Shown piece by piece: positions 50,214 through 59,492 of a stretch of 64,000 nt of DNA (within the stretch, counting starts at the first letter, position 1; each line of letters starts with the position of its first letter). The notes beneath the pieces were generated by a model. The model did no database searches. It was not told where the DNA came from and saw only the letters and a list, made by a program, of their open reading frames with translations. The translations under genes were made by a program, and so were the position numbers. Source of the DNA: Polyangiaceae bacterium (GTDB lineage: Bacteria; Myxococcota_A; Polyangia; Polyangiales; Polyangiaceae). The stretch is taken from contig JAWKRG010000007.1 in NCBI GenBank assembly GCA_041389725.1, positions 248,001 through 312,000 of the forward strand, in the 5' to 3' direction.

Positions 50214-50648
50214 GTGCAGGCGCCGCCAGGACAGCCACCGGGACCGCAGGGTTGGGGACCTGGCCCCGGTGCACCGCCGCCGCAGGAACCCCCAGGCGGC
50301 TGGGGGGTGGGGCTGCCGCCCGGCGTGGCGATCAGCAGCGCGGGACGCGGGCCTGGCCTTGGCGCCCAGCAGGAGCCGATGGGCATCATTTCCGTCGTGC
50401 TGGCGGCGCTCAGCCTTCCCCTCTACATGTGCTGCGGCCTGCTCGCCCTCGCAGCCAACGTCATCGGGCTAATCCTGGCGTTTGTCAGTCATTCGCGTAT
50501 CAAGCAGGAGCCCGACCGCTTTCAAGGCTCCGGACTTGCGATCGCAGGGCTCGCAGTCAACGGCGCGTTCTTGGTGCTGAACATCGTTCTGATGGTGTTC
50601 GTGTTCGGCTTGATGGGAATCGGCATGCTCACGTCCGGCAGTCCTTGA
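50214..50648 (+). CDS. Small DUF4190-like membrane protein with Pro/Gly-rich N-terminus
   Basis: This 144-residue protein has a Pro/Gly-rich cytoplasmic N-terminus (APPGQPPGPQGWGPGPG) and two membrane helices (about 57-85 and 110-135), the DUF4190 layout; GIISVVLAALSLPLYMCCG and GLAIAGLAVNGAFLVLN are typical. The GTG start at 50214 is the only visible candidate; the Pro-rich frame continues upstream, so the real start may be a rarer codon there. Function unknown. It is divergent from the Cys-rich lipoprotein gene. Confidence 0.65.
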   Translation: MQAPPGQPPGPQGWGPGPGAPPPQEPPGGWGVGLPPGVAISSAGRGPGLGAQQEPMGIISVVLAALSLPLYMCCGLLALAANVIGLILAFVSHSRIKQEPDRFQGSGLAIAGLAVNGAFLVLNIVLMVFVFGLMGIGMLTSGSP

Positions 50649-50682
50649 TTCGACGCGACACCGGCACCAACGAACGACCTCG

Positions 50683-51378
50683 TCAGTAGGCTTCGCCCAC
50701 GATCAGATCCGCCGGGACGCCCTGCTCGTCGAGGAGTGCGCGGCACTCCCGAACCATTTCGCTCAGCCCGCACAGGTACACCTCGGCGCCGGGCGTCATC
50801 GCAAGTAGCTCCAGCAGGTGGGCCTGGACGTAGCCGCGTCGACCGGTCCAAGCGCTCTCACCCCGCGAGAGGGTGGGTTCGAAGCGAAAGCGAGGATGCG
50901 CTTGCTGTAGCGCTTCGAGCTCGGCACGCCACAGAATCTCCGCCTCGTTGCGACAGCCGAACAGCAACATGACTGGGTGGTCGCCGGGACGAGACAAGTC
51001 CTCTTGCAGCAACGCCCGCAGCGGCGCGAGGCCAGTTCCGCCCGCCACGAGCACCAGCGCCGCACCGCGAGGCTCCCTGCGCAGCAGCCGACCGAAGGGA
51101 CCGCGGGCACGCAGCACTGAACCCACCGCCAAGTCTGGCGCGAGCGACGAGCGAGAGATGGCGAGTTCGAACTCGCCCGGCCGCACGTTACTGGGCGCCG
51201 ACGCGATCGAATAGGGATATGCCTGCCCGGATGCCTGAAATGCGATCTCGACGTATTGACCGGGCTGCCACCTGGGAAGCGGCGAGCCGAGCGCGCGCAG
51301 AGTCAAGCCACGAACCCTCGGTGACAAGCTCTTCGTGTGGGTGAGCTCGACGGAAAACTCCTCGCCGCCGTCGGACAT
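50683..51378 (-). CDS. Ferredoxin-NADP reductase-like flavoprotein domain
   Basis: This 231-residue protein has an FAD-binding barrel with YPYSIAS (RxYSxxS-like) and a NAD(P)-binding half with VLVAGGTGLAPLRALL and ending in YLCGLSEMVRECRALL. It has no iron-sulfur domain and belongs to the group of stand-alone reductase modules that supply electrons to oxygenases or desaturases. ATG 51378 is chosen because the fold begins 7 residues later; the longer frame upstream overlaps the divergent carboxylase gene. The final segment lacks the aromatic C-terminus of plant-type FNR. Confidence 0.85.
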   Translation of the reverse strand: MSDGGEEFSVELTHTKSLSPRVRGLTLRALGSPLPRWQPGQYVEIAFQASGQAYPYSIASAPSNVRPGEFELAISRSSLAPDLAVGSVLRARGPFGRLLRREPRGAALVLVAGGTGLAPLRALLQEDLSRPGDHPVMLLFGCRNEAEILWRAELEALQQAHPRFRFEPTLSRGESAWTGRRGYVQAHLLELLAMTPGAEVYLCGLSEMVRECRALLDEQGVPADLIVGEAY

Positions 51379-51462
51379 GGCGCACCTGATAGACCAAGTG
51401 GCATCCGGACCGCAACGCAGGCGCCCCAAATGCTCCAAACCGGGTATAGGATGCGCTCGCAC

Positions 51463-53442
51463 ATGGCGCAGATCCAGACTCTGTTGATCGCCAACCGCGG
51501 CGAAATCGCGGCACGCATCCAGCGCACGGCGAGGACGCTGGGGATCCGATGCGTGCAGGTCTACTCGGACGCCGACGCAGGGGCGCCCTTCGTGCTGAGT
51601 TCGAGCCTTGCCGTGCGCCTCGGTCCCGCGCCCAGCCGCGAGAGCTACCTCGACATCGAGCGCATCATCGCTGCAGCGCGGAAGACCGGAGCCGACGCCA
51701 TCCATCCAGGTTTCGGGTTCTTGGCGGAGAATGCCGCATTTGCGCAAGCAGTCCTCGACGCAGGGCTGACCTGGGTTGGCCCGAGCCCGGCAGCCATCTC
51801 CGCCATGGGGCTCAAACGCGAGGCGAAGCGTTTGGTCCAGCAAGCCGGCGTCCCCGTCATCCCGGGTGGCGACGCCAACGACCAAGCTGTCGATGCACTC
51901 GTCGACGACGCAAGACGAATAGGTCTGCCCGTCCTGATCAAGGCGAGCGCGGGCGGCGGTGGCAAGGGCATGCGCATCGTTCGAGACGAAGGCGAGCTTC
52001 CGGCGGCCATCGAGGCTGGCAAGCGCGAAGCCCTCGGAGCCTTCGGGGACGATACGATCCTGATCGAGAAGTACATCGATCAACCCCGCCATGTGGAACT
52101 GCAGATCCTGGGAGATAGTCAGGGCAACCTGGTGCACTTGTTCGAGCGCGAATGCTCGATACAGCGGCGCCACCAGAAGATCGTGGAAGAGGCGCCATCG
52201 CCCGCGGTGAATCCCGCCTTGCGCGAAAAGATGGGCGCAGCCGCCCTCGCCGTGGGACGCGCCGTCCACTACACCAGCGCGGGTACGGTCGAGTTCATTC
52301 TGGCGCCCGACGGCAACTTCTACTTTCTGGAAGTAAACACGCGACTGCAGGTCGAGCACCCAGTGACAGAGCTTGTGACCGGCGTCGACTTGGTGGCGGA
52401 ACAGCTGCGCGTCGCCGAAGGCCATCCGCTGTCTTTCCGCCAAGAAGATCTCCAGATACGCGGCGCAGCCGTCGAGGTACGCCTCTATGCCGAAGACGCG
52501 ACCTCGGGGTTCTTGCCCACGACGGGCCGCATTTTGGAGTACGAAGAGCCCGACTTCGTGCGCGTCGACAGCGGCATTCACCAGGGCTCCGAGATTGGCA
52601 TCCACTACGACCCGATGCTGGCCAAAGTCATTGCTCATGGCGAGACCCGCAGCGAAGCCGTGCGGCGGCTGCGCGGAGGCCTACGCGAGTTCGTGGTGCT
52701 TGGTGTCGTCACGAACCGCGAGTTCTTGATGCAAGTCCTGGCGCACCCAGAGTTCCTGGCTGGCAACACGCACACGCACTTCATCGATCAGCACGCCGCT
52801 TCACTGGGCGCGTCCGAGGCACGCCGTGAGGCGTTGCCTTGGGCGCTACTCGCCGCAACGCTGTTCGGGCGCGAGATGCGTCGTGATCGACAGCGCATTC
52901 TTCCCGCCCTCACCCCGGGCTACGCCAACAACCGCTTCAGCCGCGAACGTATCGACTATGGCGCCGACGGGGACGTCCACCGTGTGGAGTACGCGGCGGA
53001 GCGCGCGCAGATCCACGCTGCCATCTCGGGCCGGGAGTACACGGCGCAGCGGATCAGCCGGCAAGGCCCGCTGTTGCGCTTCGAAGCGAACGACGGTGTA
53101 CTGCGAAGCGCCCGGGTCGCGGTCGTGGACGCGCACTACTACGTACAGTTGGACGGCCACACCTTCGCCCTGACGGAACAGCCGCGCTTCCCCAGCCAAG
53201 CCTCGGCCACCGCTGCGGGCGCGTGCATCGCTCCCATGCCCGGCAAGGTCGTCCGGGTAGAAGTCGCCGCGGGTGATACCGTAGCGGCTGGGCAAACCTT
53301 GCTCATCCTGGAGGCGATGAAAATGGAGCACTCCGTGAAGGCGGCGGAAGCGGGCACCGTCGAAGCGCTCCACGTCGCCGAAGGGGATCAAGTCGAGGCT
53401 GATGCCGTGCTGGCAGTCATCACCTCAGCCGCGGCCTCCTGA
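51463..53442 (+). CDS. Biotin carboxylase-biotin carrier protein (acyl-CoA carboxylase alpha subunit)
   Basis: This 659-residue protein has a biotin carboxylase domain (1 to about 450: NRGEIAARIQRTARTLGI; ATP-grasp loop KASAGGGGKGMRIVRD; MNPRVRWEA is not present, but LEVNTRLQVEHPVTE is), a middle BT-type domain, and a C-terminal biotinyl domain with EAMKMEH; Lys620 is the biotin site. This build is that of methylcrotonyl-CoA and geranyl-CoA carboxylase alpha subunits. It carboxylates its own biotin with ATP and bicarbonate for the beta subunit, probably the gene at 29603. The start ATG 51463 is chosen over 51451 from family N-termini. Its 3' end overlaps the convergent gene by 18 bases. Confidence 0.92.
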   Translation: MAQIQTLLIANRGEIAARIQRTARTLGIRCVQVYSDADAGAPFVLSSSLAVRLGPAPSRESYLDIERIIAAARKTGADAIHPGFGFLAENAAFAQAVLDAGLTWVGPSPAAISAMGLKREAKRLVQQAGVPVIPGGDANDQAVDALVDDARRIGLPVLIKASAGGGGKGMRIVRDEGELPAAIEAGKREALGAFGDDTILIEKYIDQPRHVELQILGDSQGNLVHLFERECSIQRRHQKIVEEAPSPAVNPALREKMGAAALAVGRAVHYTSAGTVEFILAPDGNFYFLEVNTRLQVEHPVTELVTGVDLVAEQLRVAEGHPLSFRQEDLQIRGAAVEVRLYAEDATSGFLPTTGRILEYEEPDFVRVDSGIHQGSEIGIHYDPMLAKVIAHGETRSEAVRRLRGGLREFVVLGVVTNREFLMQVLAHPEFLAGNTHTHFIDQHAASLGASEARREALPWALLAATLFGREMRRDRQRILPALTPGYANNRFSRERIDYGADGDVHRVEYAAERAQIHAAISGREYTAQRISRQGPLLRFEANDGVLRSARVAVVDAHYYVQLDGHTFALTEQPRFPSQASATAAGACIAPMPGKVVRVEVAAGDTVAAGQTLLILEAMKMEHSVKAAEAGTVEALHVAEGDQVEADAVLAVITSAAAS

Positions 53443-54618
53443 GCCGGCCGCGGCCACGATCGTGAGGTTTCGCGGCGTCACGTCGCTTGGAACCAGTGCA
53501 TGAGTCCGGACCCGGTAGCCGTGCTCCTCCAAGTAGGCCGCGCGATCGAGCACTACGGCGCACTCGACCAGCCGACCCAAGAGGATGCGCGGCAAACTCA
53601 GTCGGCGTAGCACAGCATACTCGCGTCGAGCCAACCCCTCGAAGTGGCGGACTTCCTCGTCGCTAGGCGCGGTCAAGTCGCGGTGGCGACAGGCGAGCGG
53701 CGCCGCCATCGGCAGGCCTCGCTTGAACTTCCGCCGATGGACGCCGTGGGTCTCTTCCCCGGGCTGCAGCGCTACACCGCGGTGGATCAGCAGCTGTCTC
53801 AGCGCTTGGCGCGTCTCCCGACTGCGATGAATGTCGAGCAGTTTGGCGGGGTCGCGCCAATTGCTCAAGTTGGACAGACTCAGCGCCACGTGCGAGAACG
53901 ACAGCGCAACGTGCCTTCCGGTCGATGACAGCGCGGGTCGCACCCGGGAACGCACCTTCTGCAGGCAGCACGACACGAGCATGACGTGCGCACTGGCTCG
54001 CACCGCCTGACGCAACAGCGAGTCGCCTAGATCACCGCAGGCATGCAGACCAACGGCGAGGTCGCCGCTCTCGAGGGACTGCTCTGCGCTCGCGTCTCTC
54101 ACGTCGAACTGTGCTCCGCTGAGCACACTTTCGCGTGCTCGCACCACTCGCCGTCCATCGTGTTCGAGCCCGAGCGTTGCTATGCGCAGTGTGCTTTGGA
54201 GCGCGTGCGTCAGGTGTCCCAGGCCCGCTCCGAAGTCGACGATGCGCGTCGCTCGCGGCAAACCTCGTACGACCTGTTCGACGAAGGCTGCCACTTGAGT
54301 GCGCTTGCGAACGCTTGCTCCCGGCGCTTCGACGGGCCGCGCGACTGCTGCCAGTTGGGGCCAGCCGCCGAGTTCACGCCGAACCATCCGAGCAATATCC
54401 GCGAGCGCCGCTGGCACCGCGTCGTCGCGCTGCACCCCGTGCATCTCCATTCGCAGGAGCGCATCGTCAGAGAGACCGAGTAGGTAGTCCGTGAGCCCAC
54501 GCCCTTCGCACCACGCTGGCGGTGTGGGTTCCACGACGCGACCATCGATGATGTCTTCTACGCTGTGGTAGTCGCGGCCCAACATGGCAAAGCGATCGCA
54601 CGCTGAGACCTCACGCAT
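53425..54618 (-). CDS. METTL25/RRNAD1-like SAM-dependent methyltransferase
   Basis: This 397-residue protein has a Rossmann methyltransferase core with motif I IVDFGAGLGHLTHAL (about 141-155) and the family signature GLHACGDLGDSLLR, then SCCLQ. The latter fits the METTL25-like group of the Methyltransf_32 domain. A C-terminal part of about 150 residues contains RKFKRGLPMAAPL and ends in Gly/Arg. Its substrate in bacteria is not known; related eukaryotic proteins modify ribosomal proteins. It overlaps the convergent carboxylase gene by 18 bases. Confidence 0.8.
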   Translation of the reverse strand: MREVSACDRFAMLGRDYHSVEDIIDGRVVEPTPPAWCEGRGLTDYLLGLSDDALLRMEMHGVQRDDAVPAALADIARMVRRELGGWPQLAAVARPVEAPGASVRKRTQVAAFVEQVVRGLPRATRIVDFGAGLGHLTHALQSTLRIATLGLEHDGRRVVRARESVLSGAQFDVRDASAEQSLESGDLAVGLHACGDLGDSLLRQAVRASAHVMLVSCCLQKVRSRVRPALSSTGRHVALSFSHVALSLSNLSNWRDPAKLLDIHRSRETRQALRQLLIHRGVALQPGEETHGVHRRKFKRGLPMAAPLACRHRDLTAPSDEEVRHFEGLARREYAVLRRLSLPRILLGRLVECAVVLDRAAYLEEHGYRVRTHALVPSDVTPRNLTIVAAAGSGGRG

Positions 54619-54675
54619 CCCTTGGCTCCGTGCTATACGCTACCGCGTCGATAGTCGCAGCTGGGAGGCCCTCGG

Positions 54676-55383
54676 ATGAAAGAAATCATCTTGGACGCAC
54701 CGGGCAAGAATGCCCTGAGTACGGAGTTGATCAGCGCTGTTCGCGCGGCCCTGGCGACGGCGGACGGAGAGCCCGTGCTACTGACCGGTGCACGCGATGC
54801 TTTCAGCGCAGGCTTGAATCTCAAGGAGGTTCGCGCCTTCGACGCGAACAGCGCGGCGACGTTCCTCCGAGAATTGGCGCAGCTGGTCCTCGACCTATTC
54901 CACTACCCCGGACCAACCGTAGCGCTGATCAACGGACACGCCATCGCAGGCGGCTGCGTTCTCGCCCTCTGCGCCGACTACCGCGTGATGCGTTCGGACC
55001 TAGGCGCGAAGATTGGTCTCAACGAAACCGCCATCGGGCTTCCGTTGCCACCTGTGGTTGCCAAGCTCTGCCGCGCGCGACTGCCCACCGCGCACGTGGA
55101 ACGCTTGGTGCTCGGCGCAGAGCTCCATGACGCGGAAGACGCGCTGGCATTGGGCCTGGTAGACGAGATCTCCGAGGGCGCCAGCGCTCTGGCAGGTCAA
55201 CGTTTAGCCGCGCTGGCTGCGCACCCTTCACAGGCGTACCTGCAGAACAAGCGAATGCTTCGCGCGGGAGCCCTAGAGTGCTCCGCCGAGGAGCTGGCGC
55301 GATTCGAGCGTCAAGGCTTGCCTATTTGGGCATCCGAAGCGACCAAAGCCATGGTGGATCGCTTGCTGAAGCCAAAAGCATGA
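54676..55383 (+). CDS. Enoyl-CoA hydratase/isomerase-family protein (crotonase)
   Basis: The 235-residue protein is a compact crotonase with oxyanion loops AFSAGLNLKEV and GHAIAGGCVLALCADYRVM, and the region NETAIGLPLPP carrying a Glu near the usual catalytic site. It is shorter than typical hydratases (about 260). The usual ADLKE has become LNLKE. It may hydrate or isomerise an acyl-CoA. Start ATG 54676 follows GGGAGG. Its stop overlaps the next start by four bases (ATGA). Confidence 0.88.
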   Translation: MKEIILDAPGKNALSTELISAVRAALATADGEPVLLTGARDAFSAGLNLKEVRAFDANSAATFLRELAQLVLDLFHYPGPTVALINGHAIAGGCVLALCADYRVMRSDLGAKIGLNETAIGLPLPPVVAKLCRARLPTAHVERLVLGAELHDAEDALALGLVDEISEGASALAGQRLAALAAHPSQAYLQNKRMLRAGALECSAEELARFERQGLPIWASEATKAMVDRLLKPKA

Positions 55384-56027
55384 ACTTCTACTCTCACGCC
55401 GTGGTGGCGAGCTGGCGCAGCGGCGAACCGGCCTTCGTCCTCGGCGCCATGCTGCCTGACCTGCAGCAAATGGCTGGGGAGCGCTTCGAGCTCTCGGGCG
55501 GGCAGCTCGCCGAGGGGGTGCGGTTTCACGAGCAAACGGACGCCGTATTTCACGCACATGCTCACTTCCGCGGGTTGTGCACGCGTGGCGTCGCGTCGCT
55601 GCAGGCCCTGGGAGTCAGTCGCGGGGGCGCGCGGGCCGCCGCACACATCGGAGTGGAGCTGCTGATCGACGACTACCTGTTCGACGACCACGGCGGTCGC
55701 GAGCGCTACTTGAGCGCGCTGGCTCACGCCCCGGGAAGCTGTCTGGAACGCCCTGGCCTTTCCCGGGTGATTGCCTCACTGCGGACGCGTGGCGTCGACC
55801 GCGCGCACACGTCGGCCGACGCCATTGCACGTCGCATCGACTACGCCACCCGTGGGCGCAAGCGCTTGGCGCTGCGACCTGCTGACTTGCCGCGGATCCG
55901 TCAATGGTCGGCTGCGGTAGCGACGGAGGTTCGTGCCATCGCGCCGGCGCTACTCCAGGACCTCGCCACCGCCCTTGAAACGCGGCCCAATGCGATTGAA
56001 ACGGGTGACGCGGCAGGTCCCGGTTGA
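55380..56027 (+). CDS. ACP-phosphodiesterase-like protein (AcpH/DUF479-like)
   Basis: The 215-residue protein begins MNFYSHAVVASWRSGEPAF and continues VLGAMLPDLQQM, LAEGVRFHEQTD and FHAHAHF. This pattern resembles AcpH, an HD-like-fold enzyme that removes 4'-phosphopantetheine from acyl carrier protein; the His/Asp residues at equivalent places are present. Assignment is moderate: related proteins have other roles. It overlaps the crotonase gene by four bases and the following kinase gene by one base, so the three should be made together. Confidence 0.7.
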   Translation: MNFYSHAVVASWRSGEPAFVLGAMLPDLQQMAGERFELSGGQLAEGVRFHEQTDAVFHAHAHFRGLCTRGVASLQALGVSRGGARAAAHIGVELLIDDYLFDDHGGRERYLSALAHAPGSCLERPGLSRVIASLRTRGVDRAHTSADAIARRIDYATRGRKRLALRPADLPRIRQWSAAVATEVRAIAPALLQDLATALETRPNAIETGDAAGPG

Positions 56028-59000
56028 TGGCGCAGACGTCCCCCGCATACGTCGTAGACGCGCTGATTGGAGCAGGCGGCGCGGGTCGCGTGTACAGTGC
56101 AACGCATCGCCCAAGCGGGCGCCGTGTTGCCTTGAAAACGCTGCGCACGTTGGAGAATCGCTCGAGCATCTTCGGTGCGTTGATGCGTGAAGCAGCGGCC
56201 GCTGCACAGTTGTGCCACCCCAACATCGTCGCGCTCCTCGACGCCGTGGTTCACGGTGAGCGCCCGTTTTTGGTATTCGAGCTAGTAGAGGGCACGAGCC
56301 TCAAGCCGTGGGTCGCCGAGTTTCCGGGTTGGCCAGCGCTTGCGCGTGCCATGGACGAGCTGCTCGATGCCCTGGCCACGGCCCACGCCGCCGGTATCGT
56401 GCACGGGGATCTGAAGCCGGGCAACCTGCTGACATCGGCCGGTGGCCAGCTGAAGATTACGGACTTCGGCATGGCAGCAGTGTTCGATCCGCTATTGGAC
56501 GCGAGCGACAGAGCTCGCGGCGGAACGCCGCGCTACATGGCACCCGAGCAGTTGGACCGCCACGCGCAGCTCGGTCCTTGGACGGATCAGTATGCGGTAG
56601 GCGCGATCCTGTTCGAGCTGCTCTCTGGCCGCCCCACGCTCGACGCCAAACAAGCGGATTGGCGCTCCCAGAAGCACGGGCCTCCACCCAAGCTGGTTCC
56701 CAGACCTGGCCTAGAAGTGCCGGACGAACTATCGCGATTGATCGAACGGCTCATGTCCGCCGACCCGGCCGCTCGACCTCGGTTCGCGGCCGACGTGCGG
56801 CGCGACCTCGCGGAAGTTTGGCGCGTTCTCGAGCGCCGCGGGCTGATTCCCGCGGATCGATTGCCCTCCGCAGCGCGAAGCGGCGCTATCCCGCGCGACG
56901 AAGGTCGGCAGCCGACTACGCCCAAGCGCAGCTCTTGGGAGGAATCCGGCGACCCCTTGCCGTCAGCGACGGAAGTGCCCTTCGAGGTCCCGGCCCCCGC
57001 CTTCTTGGAGAACTCCACGGCGCTCCTCCAACTCAGAGCGGTCCCCCTCGTGGCCCGTGACGCCGAGCGGGCGTTGATCTCGGCGACCTTCGCAGACGCG
57101 ATCGTCTCTCGCACACCTCGATTGCTGATCCTGAGTGGCGAGGCTGGCGTGGGCAAGAGTCGTCTCGCACGTTGGGCGCTCGCGGAGGTCGAGCGTGTCG
57201 GGCTCATGGTCGGCACGGCGGCAGCTTACGACGTGTCGGGCACGACGGACGGTTTGCGACAACTCCTGGCGCGCCTATTGGGCCCGTCCATGCCGCGGGA
57301 CAGTGCGGGGCTGCCTCGCTCATGGGCGCGGTGGCGGTTCGTCGAGTCCGGTGTCGATGCTGCCAGGCTGACGGAGTTCGTGTTCCCCAAAGGACAAGCC
57401 AACCAGTCTGTGGCAACGCGCGCGAACTTGGCGGCGGACGCTGTGATCCAAGCCAGTCACATCGTTCCTGTCTATCTCTGGCTCGACGACGTGGGGTGGG
57501 CGCGCGACGGCACTCAGGAGTTCGTCGAGCGCTTGCTCGAGCGACAGGCCGCACGCCTCGCTTTGATCGCCACGATGCGCTCGGGGACCAGCGAACATCC
57601 ACGCGTCAAGGTATGGCTCGATCGCGTCGCAAGCCACAAGCGCACGGCGACCCGCACCCTCACGCGACTCGACGCTGAAGCGCGAGCACAGCTAGTCGGC
57701 GCGTCTGCGCCAATCGACGCCGCAACCTGCGAAACGCTTGCCGCCGAATTCGACGACACGCCCTACGCCGTCGTCCAGCGCGTCTACGACTTGATCGCAT
57801 CCGGCGCTTTGCGACCCGGCGACACCGGATTCCACCTGCGGGCTTCTCCCAGCGGCACCGAACACATGGACCTTGCGACCAGCCCGCAGCTGGAAGAAGA
57901 GTCCCTCGCTCGCTTCTTCCGCAGCTTTGGCCCTAGCGCGCTCGCTGCGGAGGCCGTGCTTATCCGCTGCGCGCTGCTCGGTGCGCGATTCACCGAGGCG
58001 GAGCTGCGAGGCACGACGAACTCGGAATCGGAGCGGCGAGCCATCCCAGCCGTGATCGGCCAGGGCCTGCTACACGGCATTTTGCGACTCGATCCGGATC
58101 TAGAGAATCGCTTCGAACACGACGTGCTTCGGGTAGCGGTCCTGCAGCGCCTCGACAAGCGGGCAGATCGAGTGCGCCTGCTCACCGAGGTGGGCAACGG
58201 CATCCTCGAAACCCGTGGCGCGCAGCGCTGGGAAGCAAGGGTTGCTGCAGCCCAGCTGCTGGCGCCCGCTGGCGAGATCGACCGAGCCCTCGAACTGTTC
58301 GCGGGCGCAGCCAACGACTTGGCACGACTAGCGTCCGCCGCCGAAGCGTACGAGATCATGGCCCAAGCCCGGGCGTGGGTAGAAAGCGCTTCGACGGACC
58401 GCCGACGGGTTCGACTGCTGCTCGCCGAGTCGGTGGTGCCCTACCACCTGCGCGACTACGATCGCGCGCTGGCGCTGACTCTCGACGCGGAGCGCTGTGC
58501 TCGCGCAGTTGGCGATCCCCAGGAACTTGCGCATTGCCGCGCAGAACTCGCGGACATCTACTTCTACCAGGGCGCACTGGCCGCGTCGGAAAGGCTGGCG
58601 AGGAGTGCCCTCGAGGCGTGCCGAGTTGGCAACCCGGATCATGCGAGCATGGGCTGCGACTCCGCCTTCCGCTTGGCAGAGCTGTCCTTCTTGCGAGGCG
58701 CGACGGACGTCGCAAGAGAACTCTACGACCTCGCTTTGGCCTACGCCCGCACCGACCCTGCCGAAGGCGTCGGCAGTGGGGGCTTCAGCCAGTTGGTGGT
58801 GATCGTCGAACTCGCACTGTTGGACTTGGCTCTTGCGGTGGGAGCGTTGGACGATGCCGCGAGCCGCTTCGAAAGGCTGCGCGAGCCCGCTCTGGATCCG
58901 CGGCACGCGATCTGGTTGGAACTCTATCAGGATGCAGAGCTCCGCTATCGCGCTGCACTAGGCGTAGCGCACGAGGAGCGCGGACGAATCGAGGCTCGGC

Positions 59001-59305
59001 TCGCCGAACTCGAGTCCCGTGCAGACCGTTGGCGCTTGACCGCAACCCACCTGCTATCGTGCCTGGCCGCTACCGAGCGCGCCGAGGTGAGCGAGATCGA
59101 GCGCCATGTGCAGCGCTTTCTGGCTGCCTTTGCCGACTGCCCCCATGAGAAGCCGTTCACCTTTTGGGCATTGCGGACGCTGGTGGGCCGACTCTCGGAT
59201 CGCGGCGCCACCTCGAGTTCCGAAGCGGTGAGCGCGCTGCTGGAAGAACTCGTAGCCTCGGTCGCCCGCGGCTTTTCGCGTGACGCCGGCTCGTCAGGCG
59301 CCTGA
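56027..59305 (+). CDS. Large Ser/Thr protein kinase fused to AAA-type ATPase and TPR-like region
   Basis: The 1092-residue cytosolic protein has three parts. The kinase domain spans about 8-270, with loop GAGGAGRVY, ATP Lys37, HGDLKPGN (126-133, with Gly instead of the usual Arg) and DFGMA. The ATPase part (about 330-700) has P-loop GEAGVGKS (371-378) and YLWLDDVGWA as Walker B. The C-terminal 380 residues are helical with short TPR-like repeats. This resembles PknK/MalT-like STAND regulators, which bind a ligand and change assembly state. ATG 56027 overlaps the previous stop by one base (TGATG); a TTG one codon upstream is an alternative. Confidence 0.9.
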   Translation: MAQTSPAYVVDALIGAGGAGRVYSATHRPSGRRVALKTLRTLENRSSIFGALMREAAAAAQLCHPNIVALLDAVVHGERPFLVFELVEGTSLKPWVAEFPGWPALARAMDELLDALATAHAAGIVHGDLKPGNLLTSAGGQLKITDFGMAAVFDPLLDASDRARGGTPRYMAPEQLDRHAQLGPWTDQYAVGAILFELLSGRPTLDAKQADWRSQKHGPPPKLVPRPGLEVPDELSRLIERLMSADPAARPRFAADVRRDLAEVWRVLERRGLIPADRLPSAARSGAIPRDEGRQPTTPKRSSWEESGDPLPSATEVPFEVPAPAFLENSTALLQLRAVPLVARDAERALISATFADAIVSRTPRLLILSGEAGVGKSRLARWALAEVERVGLMVGTAAAYDVSGTTDGLRQLLARLLGPSMPRDSAGLPRSWARWRFVESGVDAARLTEFVFPKGQANQSVATRANLAADAVIQASHIVPVYLWLDDVGWARDGTQEFVERLLERQAARLALIATMRSGTSEHPRVKVWLDRVASHKRTATRTLTRLDAEARAQLVGASAPIDAATCETLAAEFDDTPYAVVQRVYDLIASGALRPGDTGFHLRASPSGTEHMDLATSPQLEEESLARFFRSFGPSALAAEAVLIRCALLGARFTEAELRGTTNSESERRAIPAVIGQGLLHGILRLDPDLENRFEHDVLRVAVLQRLDKRADRVRLLTEVGNGILETRGAQRWEARVAAAQLLAPAGEIDRALELFAGAANDLARLASAAEAYEIMAQARAWVESASTDRRRVRLLLAESVVPYHLRDYDRALALTLDAERCARAVGDPQELAHCRAELADIYFYQGALAASERLARSALEACRVGNPDHASMGCDSAFRLAELSFLRGATDVARELYDLALAYARTDPAEGVGSGGFSQLVVIVELALLDLALAVGALDDAASRFERLREPALDPRHAIWLELYQDAELRYRAALGVAHEERGRIEARLAELESRADRWRLTATHLLSCLAATERAEVSEIERHVQRFLAAFADCPHEKPFTFWALRTLVGRLSDRGATSSSEAVSALLEELVASVARGFSRDAGSSGA

Positions 59306-59492
59306 CATCAGACTTGCCAAGGTGAGGGTCGCTCGCCAAGGCGTGCGTGGGATCTACGGACGCTACTGATCGTGCGTCCCGAATCCGGCCCTGCAGGCCT
59401 CGACATCCACCAAAGCTGGAGAATCATCGCAGATTGGACGTCCGAGAACCCGGGTGTGAGTGTCGCCGCTAGCGTGCGAGACTTGGAGTGCC

